This document shows, piece after piece, positions 6,773 to 13,390 of a stretch of 13,407 nt of DNA. The notes beneath the pieces were generated by a model. That model saw only the letters and a program-made list of their open reading frames with translations. It had not been told where the DNA came from and searched no databases. The translations under genes were made by a program, and so were the position numbers. How positions within the stretch are numbered: the first letter of the stretch is position 1; each line of letters opens with the position of its first letter. Source of the DNA: DATBMY01 sp036554605. GTDB lineage: Bacteria; Acidobacteriota; Blastocatellia; UBA7656. The stretch lies in assembly GCA_036554605.1 (NCBI GenBank), contig DATBMY010000514.1:1-13407 (forward strand). The letters are read 5' to 3'.

Positions 6773-7321
6773 ATGAAAGTGTCTGAAATCAGCCAGGAGA
6801 TAATCGAGCGCGCCCGCAAGGTGCGGTTGCTCATATTAGATTGCGACGGAGTGCTCACCGACGGGCGGATAATAATGATGCCCGACGGCGACGAGACGAA
6901 ATCGTTCGACGTAAAAGACGGCCACGCGATGGTGATGTTCCAGCACGCCGGGCTTAAGATCGGCATCATATCGGGGAGGCGGTCATCGGTCGTCCGCGCC
7001 CGCGCCCGCGAGCTTGGCGTCGCGCACCTGCACGAGATGGCATGGGTGAAGACCGAGCCTTACCTGGCGATACTTGCCGAAGAAAAACTGGCAGACGATG
7101 ATGTATGCTTCGTCGGCGACGACGTTGTCGATATACCGCTGCTCCGTCGCGCGGGGCTCGCGGTCGCGGTTGCCGACGCGGTCGATGAGGTAAAGCAGTT
7201 TTCGCATGTGGTCACAAAGAGCCGAGGCGGGCGCGGCGCGGTGCGCGAAGTGATAGAGCTGATACTCAAAGCGCAGGGCAAGTGGGATGAAGCCCTCGCC
7301 CGTTATATTACGAGTAATTAA
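6773..7321 (+). CDS. kdsC: 3-deoxy-D-manno-octulosonate 8-phosphate phosphatase
   Basis: This 182-residue protein hydrolyses Kdo-8-phosphate to Kdo, an inner-core sugar of lipopolysaccharide, in the cytoplasm. It is a capless HAD enzyme that functions as a tetramer in known cases. Motifs: LDCDGVLTDG with Asp23 and Asp25; the family-specific DVKDGHAM at 46-53; IISGR with Ser67; Lys93; GDDVVD at 115-120; and the C-terminal 'SRGGRGAVREVIELILKAQGKW' tail that is typical of KdsC. An ATG at 6704 in the same frame lies inside the preceding gene and is not the start. ATG 6773 sits 4 nt after the upstream stop; GTG 6779, with GAGAG 7 nt before it, is an alternative. The 4-nt spacing implies co-transcription and probable translational coupling. 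Other Kdo genes (kdsA, kdsB, kdsD) are not in the window. A CMP-sialic-acid-linked KdsC-like role is less likely. Confidence 0.92.
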   Translation: MKVSEISQEIIERARKVRLLILDCDGVLTDGRIIMMPDGDETKSFDVKDGHAMVMFQHAGLKIGIISGRRSSVVRARARELGVAHLHEMAWVKTEPYLAILAEEKLADDDVCFVGDDVVDIPLLRRAGLAVAVADAVDEVKQFSHVVTKSRGGRGAVREVIELILKAQGKWDEALARYITSN

Positions 7322-7380
7322 TCATGTTTAAGAGATAGCAAAATCTCAAGGCACGTTGGCAGCGAGCACTCATCTCTCCC

Positions 7381-7409
7381 TTCAGTTACTCCGCCACATG
7401 AACTACAAT
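7381..7409 (+). promoter_or_regulatory. Possible promoter for the kinase-helicase gene
   Basis: TTCAGT (7381-7386) and TACAAT (7404-7409, 5/6) are separated by 17 bp, predicting a start near 7416 and a 5' leader of about 28 nt. The -35 is weak. A TTGACC at 7412 has no matching -10. The gap 7322-7443 shows no terminator for kdsC, only a 5-bp GAGAT/ATCTC stem at 7332-7346, so readthrough from kdsC is also possible. Confidence 0.4.
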
Positions 7410-7443
7410 TATTGACCTCGAATAAAGCTGAGGCTCACTGATT

Positions 7444-10380
7444 ATGACGAGCGGGCAGGCAAAATATGGCAATACTACCATCGAGCTTTCCAGGCCGGGC
7501 GCGCAGGGGGAGAGCTTCTTGACCGAAGGATCGGCTATCGCGCATTACCGCGTGGTCGAACTGCTCGGAGCGGGCGGCATGGGCGCGGTTTATAAAGCGC
7601 TCGATGAAAAGCTCGGTCGCGTCGTAGCGCTCAAACTGCTTGCGCCCGACGCGGTGGCAAACGAAGACCGCCGCCGCCGGTTTCTTCTCGAAGCCCGCGC
7701 GGCCTCTTCGCTCAACCACCCGCATATACTCACGGTCTTTGAAGTCGGCGAGCACGAAGGCCATCCCTTCATGGTGATGGAATACATTGAGGGCGAAACC
7801 CTCCGGCAGAAGATTGCCGCGGGCCCGCTCGGCGTCAAGACCGCGCTCGACTTCGCGCTCCAGATAGCCGCGGGATTGCAGAAGGCCCACGCGCACGGCA
7901 TAGTCCACCGCGACCTCAAGCCCGAAAATCTCATGGTGAGCCGCGACGGCTATGCGAAGATTTTAGACTTCGGTCTGGCGAAGCTGATCGAGCGCAACCG
8001 GGCCGACGCGCGGGCGAGCGAAGAAAAGACGATAATACAGGTGAAGACGCAGGCCGGGTTCGTCATGGGCACGGTCAATTACATGTCGCCCGAGCAATTG
8101 CTCGGCAAGCGCGTCGATCTGAGAAGCGACATCTTCTCGTTCGGCGTCGTGCTATACGAGATGATGACGGGCCATTGCCCGTTCGCGTGCGACAACAACA
8201 TCGACACGATGCATGCCATCCTGCACGAGGAGCCAAGGCCCGCTCACGCGCTGAGATCGGAATTGCCGCGCGCGCTTCACGGTGTTCTATCGAAGGCGCT
8301 CGCAAAGCCCGCGCCCGAGCGGTTCCAGACGATCAGGGAGATGGCCGCCGAGCTAAAGGCGCTCAAGGATGATTTAGAGGCCGGGCGCGCCACACCCGTC
8401 ACCGAAAGGCCGCGCCTCGTGCTAAAACCGGTTCAGCGGACGCGCGCGCCGAAGATCGATTACCAGAGCGAGCTGAACGAAAGACAGTACGAAGCGGTCA
8501 CGGCCCTGGAAGGGCCTCTGCTTATAGTCGCGGGCGCGGGCACCGGTAAGACGCGCACACTCGTATATCGCCTGGCCCGGCTCATAGAGACCGGGGCGAA
8601 GCCGGAGTCGGTCCTGCTGCTTACCTTCACGCGCCGCGCGGCGACGAGCATGCTTGCGCGCGCGGCGGCGCTCGCCGACGAGAGATGCCAGCGAGTATCG
8701 GGCGGCACATTTCATTCGATGGCCCACGCGACGCTGCGCAAGTTCGGGGACCTGGCCGGCGTGAGCAGAATCTTTACCGTCCTCGATCAGAGCGATACGG
8801 AAGACCTCATAGACATGCTCAGGCGGCAGACCGGGCTCAACACGAAGAATCGTCACTTCCCGCGCAAGCGCACAATCGCCGGGGCGTTCAGCATGGCCGT
8901 AAACAAGATGCTCCCGCTTGAGACGGTGCTGAACCAGCACTTCCCGCAGTTTGCGCACGAGCACGAGGCGCTTGAGGCGATGTTCAACGAGTTCGAGCGA
9001 TTCAAGCGCGACCGCCACATGCTGACTTACGATGATCTTCTGGTGAGATTGCGCGACGCGCTGCAGGCAAGCGAGGAGCTTCGGCTTAAACTCTCGGAGC
9101 AGTATCGCTATATCATGGTCGATGAGTACCAGGACACGAACCGGCTCCAGGCCCAGATCATAAGGCTACTGGCATCAAGGCATGACAATGTTGCCGTGGT
9201 CGGCGACGAATGCCAGTCTATATACTCATTCCGCGGCGCGAGCTTCACCAATATGCTCGAATTCCCGGCGCTTTTTCCCGACGCAAAAGTCATAAAACTC
9301 GAAGAGAACTTCCGCAGCACGCAGCCCGTGCTCGACCTTGCAAACGTCATCATCTCGGGCGCCGAGGCAGGCTACGGCAAGCGGCTCTTTTCGAGGATGC
9401 CCGAAGGCCCGCAGCCCATGCTCGTCGTCGCCGCGGATGAGAATGAGCAGTCGCGCTTTGTCGCCGAGCGCATAGAGGAACTGCGCGAAGAAGGCGTGCC
9501 GCTTCGAGAGATGGCCGTGCTGTTTCGAGCGGGGGCGCACTCATTCGACCTGGAGATAGAGCTGGGCAAGCACGGGGTAGCCTTTCGCAAATTCGGCGGC
9601 ATAAAGTTCGCCGAGTCAGCCCATATCAAAGACGTGCTTTCATTCTTGAGGGTGATCTCTAACCCGGCGGATTCTATTTCGTGGCTGCGCGCGTTGAAAC
9701 TTCTGAATAATGTTGGAGACGCAACCGTCGAGCAGATACTCGATTATCTCGAAGTCGGCGGCAAAGAGTTTCGCACCGCGCGGGCAAAAGAAGCACTCTT
9801 CAAGAAGCTCAAGAAATATCCGGCAAAAGCAGGCTACGCCGACCAGCTCGCGCGCATGGCGCAACTGCTTTTGGAGATATCGGCGCAGAAGCAGCCGCGC
9901 GCTCAACTGTCGGCCGTCTGCCGGTTCTATAAGCCGATTCTACAGGAAAGACACGACGATCATCCGCGCCGCCAGCGTGACCTCGAACAGCTTCTCCAGA
10001 TCGCCAAGCGTTACCGCAGCGCCGAAGAGTTGCTTGCCGACGTGGCGCTCGACCCCATAGACACGGCGCAGGAAGAGATGGGCCGGGGCGGGTTCGTGAC
10101 GCTGTCGACGGTTCATTCGGCGAAGGGGCTCGAATGGGAGGCGCTGTTCGTCATATGGATGGCCGATGGTTGGTTTCCTTCCTCGCGCGCCTATGACGCA
10201 TTCGAGGATATGGAAGAAGAGCGACGATTGCTTTATGTGGCCGCCACTCGCGCAAAGCGACATCTCTATTTCGTCTATCCGCAAAACGCTTACGAAAGCG
10301 CGGGCGGGCCCTATTCGGGAGGCTCATCGCTGCTCGAGCCGGTCGGGGCCGAGGTGCTGATGCGGGCCACGCTCTCTTGA
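7444..10380 (+). CDS. Ser/Thr protein kinase fused to UvrD/PcrA-type SF1 helicase
   Basis: One uninterrupted 978-residue frame encodes two enzymes. Kinase (about 34-305): glycine loop GAGGMG 42-47, Lys64, Glu83, HRDLKPEN 155-162 with Asp157, DFG 175-177, SPE 215-217 and the subdomain XI Arg293, so the domain is complete and predicted active. The activation loop (about 178-214) contains Ser/Thr residues. A linker of about 35 residues (305-340) follows. Helicase (about 340-978): Q-motif Gln348, Walker A AGAGTGKT 363-370, motif Ia TFTRRAA 394-400, GTFHS 421-425, Walker B VDEYQDTN 559-566, motif III VGDECQSIYSFRGA 586-599, motif IV ENFRST 621-626, motif V TVHSAKGLEWE 889-899, motif VI YVAATRAKR 931-939. 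These fit SF1A 3'-5' helicases such as UvrD, Rep and PcrA. There is no signal peptide or membrane helix, so it is cytoplasmic. GAGG lies 10 nt before ATG 7444. The role is unknown: helicase regulated by phosphorylation, or a DNA-state sensor driving the kinase. Confidence 0.95.
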   Translation: MTSGQAKYGNTTIELSRPGAQGESFLTEGSAIAHYRVVELLGAGGMGAVYKALDEKLGRVVALKLLAPDAVANEDRRRRFLLEARAASSLNHPHILTVFEVGEHEGHPFMVMEYIEGETLRQKIAAGPLGVKTALDFALQIAAGLQKAHAHGIVHRDLKPENLMVSRDGYAKILDFGLAKLIERNRADARASEEKTIIQVKTQAGFVMGTVNYMSPEQLLGKRVDLRSDIFSFGVVLYEMMTGHCPFACDNNIDTMHAILHEEPRPAHALRSELPRALHGVLSKALAKPAPERFQTIREMAAELKALKDDLEAGRATPVTERPRLVLKPVQRTRAPKIDYQSELNERQYEAVTALEGPLLIVAGAGTGKTRTLVYRLARLIETGAKPESVLLLTFTRRAATSMLARAAALADERCQRVSGGTFHSMAHATLRKFGDLAGVSRIFTVLDQSDTEDLIDMLRRQTGLNTKNRHFPRKRTIAGAFSMAVNKMLPLETVLNQHFPQFAHEHEALEAMFNEFERFKRDRHMLTYDDLLVRLRDALQASEELRLKLSEQYRYIMVDEYQDTNRLQAQIIRLLASRHDNVAVVGDECQSIYSFRGASFTNMLEFPALFPDAKVIKLEENFRSTQPVLDLANVIISGAEAGYGKRLFSRMPEGPQPMLVVAADENEQSRFVAERIEELREEGVPLREMAVLFRAGAHSFDLEIELGKHGVAFRKFGGIKFAESAHIKDVLSFLRVISNPADSISWLRALKLLNNVGDATVEQILDYLEVGGKEFRTARAKEALFKKLKKYPAKAGYADQLARMAQLLLEISAQKQPRAQLSAVCRFYKPILQERHDDHPRRQRDLEQLLQIAKRYRSAEELLADVALDPIDTAQEEMGRGGFVTLSTVHSAKGLEWEALFVIWMADGWFPSSRAYDAFEDMEEERRLLYVAATRAKRHLYFVYPQNAYESAGGPYSGGSSLLEPVGAEVLMRATLS

Positions 10381-10398
10381 GAATCACCACGGTTGAGC

Positions 10399-10427
10399 TT
10401 GACCATAGATTTTGCGCTTCGTATGAT
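10399..10427 (+). promoter_or_regulatory. Sigma70-type promoter for ilvE
   Basis: TTGACC (10399-10404, 5/6) and TATGAT (10422-10427, 5/6) are separated by the ideal 17 bp. The predicted transcript starts near 10434, about 100 nt before ilvE. It is the strongest promoter match in the window. Confidence 0.65.
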
Positions 10428-10433
10428 GTTTTG

Positions 10434-10532
10434 TGCTGATCACGCCTATTGAGAACGGGTTAAGGCCGGAGGCAAACCGTGGAAATCTGATGGCCTCGCC
10501 TTTACTACTTTTATTCAAGCAGGAGATTAAGA
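10434..10532 (+). promoter_or_regulatory. Structured 5' leader of ilvE
   Basis: The leader contains a hairpin: AAGG (10462-10465) and GAGGC (10469-10473) pair with GCCTC (10493-10497) and CCTT (10499-10502). A competing stem, AGGCC (10463-10467) with GGCCT (10492-10496), is mutually exclusive with it. A U-rich stretch TACTACTTTTATTC follows. The ilvE ribosome binding site AGGAG is at 10521-10525. A short overlapping ORF with four consecutive Leu codons (10490-10573) runs through the end of the leader. Together these could form an attenuator, but no known riboswitch class is recognised. Confidence 0.35.
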
Positions 10533-11501
10533 ATGGCAGCAGAACAGGAACATGGCGCGTTTGTGTGGCATAACGGCAAGGTGGTTGCGTGGGAGCAGGC
10601 GACAATCCATGTTATGACCCACGTGGTCAATTATGGCTCGTCCGTATTCGAAGGGGTGCGCTGCTATAACACAAAGCGTGGGCCGGGTATATTCAGGCTC
10701 GACGCGCACATCGAGCGCCTTTTGAATTCAGCCCACATATACCGCATGCAGGTTCCCTATACTTACGACGATTTGATGGAAGCATGCCGCGGCCTGGTCG
10801 TCGCAAACGAGTATAAAGAGTGTTACCTGCGCCCGCTGATATTCCGGGGCTACGGCACGTTCGGCGTCGATCCGTTCCCTTGCCCGATTGAGGTATATGT
10901 ATGCGCGTGGCAATGGGGCAAGTACCTGGGCCCGGAAGCCCTCGAGCAGGGCGTCGACGTTTGCGTATCGAGCTGGACCCGCATCGCGCCAAATACGCTG
11001 CCGTCGATGGCCAAGGCCGGCGCAAACTACATGAACTCGCAGCTCATAAAGATGGAGGCCAAGATAAACGGCTACGTCGAGGGCATCGCGCTCGACCCGG
11101 AAGGGTACATCAGCGAAGGATCGGGCGAGAATGTCTTTCTTATAAAGAACGGCACGGTGATGACGCCGCCGCTCTACTCGACGGTGCTGCCGGGCATAAC
11201 CAGAGATTCGATTATTAAGATTTGCGATAGCATGGGCATACCCGTCATCGAGCGCGCCATACCGCGCGAGATGCTCTACATCGCCGACGAAGTATTCTTC
11301 ACCGGCACGGCCGCCGAGATCACGCCCATTCGCTCGGTGGATAAGGTCAAGGTGGGAACGGGCAAGCGCGGGCCGCTCACGACCGAGATACAGAAGCGAT
11401 TCTTTGACATAATAACGGGCGAGGTCGAAGACGAGTTCGGCTGGTTCACCTGGGTAGAATCTCCACGCGCCGTCACCCAGCACGAGCCGCAGATCGCGTA
11501 A
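10533..11501 (+). CDS. ilvE: Branched-chain amino acid aminotransferase
   Basis: This 322-residue class IV (fold type IV) PLP aminotransferase performs the last step of leucine, isoleucine and valine synthesis, moving the amino group between glutamate and branched-chain 2-oxo acids, in the cytoplasm. Markers: 'VNYGSSVFEGVRCY' in the N-terminal domain; catalytic Lys161 in MAKAGANYMNSQ, the Schiff-base lysine (E. coli IlvE has the equivalent near 160); Glu195 in YISEGSGENVF, which contacts the PLP ring nitrogen; and FFTGTAAEITPIRSVD near the C-terminus, the phosphate and substrate-binding loop. Length fits the family's usual 300-ish residues. Start ATG 10533 has AGGAG 7 nt upstream. The D-amino acid aminotransferase and ADC lyase relatives fit less well. 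It has its own promoter and is ended by the perfect palindromic terminator at 11516. Confidence 0.95.
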   Translation: MAAEQEHGAFVWHNGKVVAWEQATIHVMTHVVNYGSSVFEGVRCYNTKRGPGIFRLDAHIERLLNSAHIYRMQVPYTYDDLMEACRGLVVANEYKECYLRPLIFRGYGTFGVDPFPCPIEVYVCAWQWGKYLGPEALEQGVDVCVSSWTRIAPNTLPSMAKAGANYMNSQLIKMEAKINGYVEGIALDPEGYISEGSGENVFLIKNGTVMTPPLYSTVLPGITRDSIIKICDSMGIPVIERAIPREMLYIADEVFFTGTAAEITPIRSVDKVKVGTGKRGPLTTEIQKRFFDIITGEVEDEFGWFTWVESPRAVTQHEPQIA

Positions 11502-11515
11502 GACTCGAAGGGTGT

Positions 11516-11565
11516 AAAAATAAAAGGCAAGGGCGATTAGCTAATCGCCCTTGCCTTTTATTTTT
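11516..11565. terminator. Perfect 50-bp palindromic bidirectional terminator
   Basis: Bases 11516-11540 and 11541-11565 are exact reverse complements, 25 bp each with no spacer. The stem core is GGCAAGGGCGATTAG with its complement. It is preceded by an A-tract (AAAAATAAAA) and followed by a T-tract (TTTTATTTTT), so on either strand the RNA is a GC-rich hairpin followed by U-rich sequence. It serves ilvE from the left (14 nt after its stop) and cysS from the right (13 nt after its stop). Confidence 0.95.
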
Positions 11566-11578
11566 GCGCATCGCGCGA

Positions 11579-12973
11579 TTACTTACGCTTCCATTTCGTC
11601 CCCTGCGGCGTGTCTTCGAGGATGATCCCGCGCCCGGCAAGCTCACTTCGTATCTGGTCGGCGCGGGCGAAATCGCGGTTGCGGCGGGCCGTGTTGCGCT
11701 CCTCTATCTTCGCTTCGACCTCGGGCTCAAGCATCTCAGTCTGCTCCTCGCCCAGAACGCCCAGCACCGAATCTATTCTGGAAAGCAGATCGAGAACGCC
11801 TCGCCGGTCGTCCTGGCTGAACTCTTTCGCGTCGATCGCGCTGTTTATATCGCGGCGAAATTCAAACAATGCAGCAAGCGCCTTCGACGTGTTCAGATCG
11901 TCGTTCATCCCAGACTCGAAAGCCTCGCGCGCGCGCGCGATTGTGTCCTGAACTCGCGGCGTAGCTCCCTCGGCCGCCTCATAATCGCTCACGCGGCGGC
12001 GGAACTCTCTGAGCTTTTCAAGAGAGCTTTCAGCTCCGCGCAACCCTTCGAGCGTAAAGTTTAACTGCGTGCTGTAGGGGACCGACAGCAACAGGTATCG
12101 TATGGCGGCGGGCGAAAAGCCCCGCTCGATCAACATTCGGACCGTGTAGAAATTGCCTTTCGACTTGGACATCTTCTCGCCTTCGACCAGCAAGAACTCC
12201 GAATGTACCCAGAAGCCCACGAACCTCTTGCCCGTCGCCCCTTCCGATTGCGCGATCTCGTTTTCGTGGTGAGGGAAGATAAGATCAACCCCACCGCAGT
12301 GTATGTCAAATGATTCGCCAAGGTATCTCATCGACATGGCCGAGCATTCGAGGTGCCATCCGGGCCGTCCCTCGCCGAAAGGGGAAGGCCAGCGGGGCTC
12401 GCCTTCTTCCTTAGGCCCCTTCCATAAAACGAAGTCGCGGGCGTCGGCCTTCTCGTACTCGTCGACGTCGACGCGCGCGCCCGCGATATTGCCTTCGATC
12501 TTGACCCCGGAAAGCTTGCCGTAATCGGGAAACGTCGCGATGGCGAAATAAAGCGAGCCGTCGCTTGCGTAGGTATGCCCGGCGGCTTGCAGCCGTTTCA
12601 TTATTTCTATCATCTCAGGGATATGATCAATGGCGCGCGGCATCACTTCGGGCTTCTCGATATTCAAGGACTCCGAATCTTTCAGGAACTCTGACAGGAA
12701 GAAGTCCGTGTACTCGCGCAGGCTCTTCCGCTCGGCGAGCATGTTGCGAATTATCTTGTCGTCGACGTCCGTGATGTTCATGACGTGCATCACTTCGTAG
12801 CCGAGGTGCTTCAAATACCTGCGAAGCACGTCGACGGCGACGAACGTCCTGAAGTTGCCTATGTGGCCGTAGTCATACACGGTCGGGCCGCACGCGTACA
12901 TGCGAACTCTGTTGCCTTCAAGCGGCTTGAAATCTTCGAGCGTGCGGGTGAGCGTGTTCTTAAGTCTCAACAT
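11579..12973 (-). CDS. cysS: Cysteinyl-tRNA synthetase
   Basis: This 464-residue class I aminoacyl-tRNA synthetase attaches cysteine to tRNA-Cys (E. coli CysRS is 461 residues). The nucleotide-binding HIGH-type motif is HIGN at 37-40 within CGPTVYDYGHIGN, and KMSKS is at 267-271. Zinc ligands Cys28, Cys210, His235 and Glu239 correspond one for one to Cys28, Cys209, His234 and Glu238 of the E. coli enzyme; this zinc selects the cysteine thiol. 'MNITDVDDKI' and 'HLECSAM' are family signatures. The C-terminal part (about 330-464) holds the DALR and tRNA-binding helices, ending in a short Lys-rich tail. The ATG is preceded by GAGG with a 4-nt gap. It converges on ilvE and diverges from the micropeptide genes. 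CysRS paralogs that make cysteine persulfide or mycothiol ligase (MshC) are less likely given the length and tRNA-binding C-terminus. Confidence 0.97.
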   Translation of the reverse strand: MLRLKNTLTRTLEDFKPLEGNRVRMYACGPTVYDYGHIGNFRTFVAVDVLRRYLKHLGYEVMHVMNITDVDDKIIRNMLAERKSLREYTDFFLSEFLKDSESLNIEKPEVMPRAIDHIPEMIEIMKRLQAAGHTYASDGSLYFAIATFPDYGKLSGVKIEGNIAGARVDVDEYEKADARDFVLWKGPKEEGEPRWPSPFGEGRPGWHLECSAMSMRYLGESFDIHCGGVDLIFPHHENEIAQSEGATGKRFVGFWVHSEFLLVEGEKMSKSKGNFYTVRMLIERGFSPAAIRYLLLSVPYSTQLNFTLEGLRGAESSLEKLREFRRRVSDYEAAEGATPRVQDTIARAREAFESGMNDDLNTSKALAALFEFRRDINSAIDAKEFSQDDRRGVLDLLSRIDSVLGVLGEEQTEMLEPEVEAKIEERNTARRNRDFARADQIRSELAGRGIILEDTPQGTKWKRK

Positions 12974-13025
12974 AAAACCTCGGATTGCCTCGGTCGGTAA
13001 AGAATCGTGAAACAGATTAAAGTCG

Positions 13026-13055
13026 ATGGTATCGGACCGAAAAGCGGGTTGTCAA
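13026..13055 (-). promoter_or_regulatory. Possible cysS promoter
   Basis: Read on the minus strand, a perfect TTGACA (13055-13050) is followed after 18 bp by TACCAT (13031-13026, 4/6). The predicted start near 13018 gives a leader of roughly 45 nt. No T-box features (specifier loop or antiterminator sequence) are visible in this short leader. Confidence 0.45.
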
Positions 13056-13244
13056 CAAACGCGCCTTTGGCCGGCGGGCGGCTCAGGGCAGGCTCCCGTA
13101 GCCAGTCTCAAGGCGGATGGGTTGCGATGCTTCATCAGTCTTCTCCGGCCGCAAAAGGTTTCGCCGCTATTTTTTCTACGCAATAATGGCGGCCGAGGTT
13201 CGTTCTTTGCGCGAGGCGGAATAATCCGTCGCAGGAGAGACTCT
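13056..13244. other. Intergenic spacer with a hairpin upstream of the micropeptide genes
   Basis: The stretch separates the divergent cysS promoter from the first micropeptide gene. The one clear structure is a hairpin: CGCCGCTATT (13162-13171) pairs with AATAATGGCG (13182-13191) with one mismatch and a wobble, around a 10-nt U-rich loop; CGGCCGC and GCGGCCG flank it as an alternative outer stem. It could be a terminator for readthrough or a regulatory stem. An AATAAT at 13220-13225 is a possible -10, without a good -35. A longer frame from 13026 exists but has no support as a gene. Confidence 0.35.
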
Positions 13245-13310
13245 ATGAAAGTGAAAACAAGTCTCAAGGCCGGAGCAGGAGCGCGCATGGACGACAACGG
13301 CGCGCCCTGA
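13245..13310 (+). CDS. 21-residue peptide, copy 1 of a tandem pair
   Basis: ATG 13245 to TGA 13308-13310 encodes 21 residues beginning MKVKTSLKAGAG and ending DDNGAP. A strong ribosome binding site, AGGAG (13233-13237), lies 7 nt upstream. The peptide aligns without gaps to the next ORF: 10 of 21 positions are identical (Met1, Val3, Thr5, Lys8, Ala9, Gly10, Gly12, Asp16, Gly19, Pro21), and three more keep Lys/Arg or Leu/Ile. Several shared residues use different codons, which indicates selection on protein rather than a DNA repeat. The frame is open upstream to 13026, but the ribosome site and the paralog both place the start at 13245. The basic N-terminal half and acidic, Gly/Pro-containing C-terminal half resemble a leader-core precursor, but the family is unknown to me. 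Confidence 0.75.
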   Translation: MKVKTSLKAGAGARMDDNGAP

Positions 13311-13324
13311 GATAGAGGTAAAGA

Positions 13325-13390
13325 ATGAGAGTAAGAACAAAGATCAAAGCGGGTGAGGGAAACGGCTTCGACCCGCACGGCCGCCCCTGA
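13325..13390 (+). CDS. 21-residue peptide, copy 2 of a tandem pair
   Basis: ATG 13325 to TGA 13388-13390 encodes 21 residues beginning MRVRTKIKAGEG and ending DPHGRP. GAGG (13315-13318) lies 6 nt upstream, and the gap after copy 1 is 14 nt, so the two are probably one transcript. It shares the V-R/K-T-x-I/L-K-A-G-x-G core and the D-x-x-G-x-P end with copy 1, and differs mainly at positions 11 and 13-18. It has no signal sequence or membrane segment and no cysteine. The window ends 17 bases later, so further copies or partner genes to the right cannot be judged. Confidence 0.75.
   Translation: MRVRTKIKAGEGNGFDPHGRP

Noticed and set aside
6124..6969. 281-residue minus-strand frame across gph and kdsC
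   Set aside because: It spans two well-supported genes on the other strand and has an unnatural composition; it is a shadow frame.
7444..10380. Kinase-helicase as part of a known phage defence cluster (e.g. BREX or Pgl)
   Set aside because: No methyltransferase, phosphatase PglZ, nuclease or other defence gene is adjacent; neighbours are kdsC and ilvE. The idea stays open only as speculation about function.
12974..13025. T-box riboswitch upstream of cysS
   Set aside because: The predicted leader is only about 45 nt and lacks a specifier loop, antiterminator and terminator.
13026..13244. N-terminal extension of the first micropeptide to a 94-residue protein
   Set aside because: The added part covers the cysS promoter and a hairpin, has no ribosome binding site, and the paralogous second copy has no such extension.
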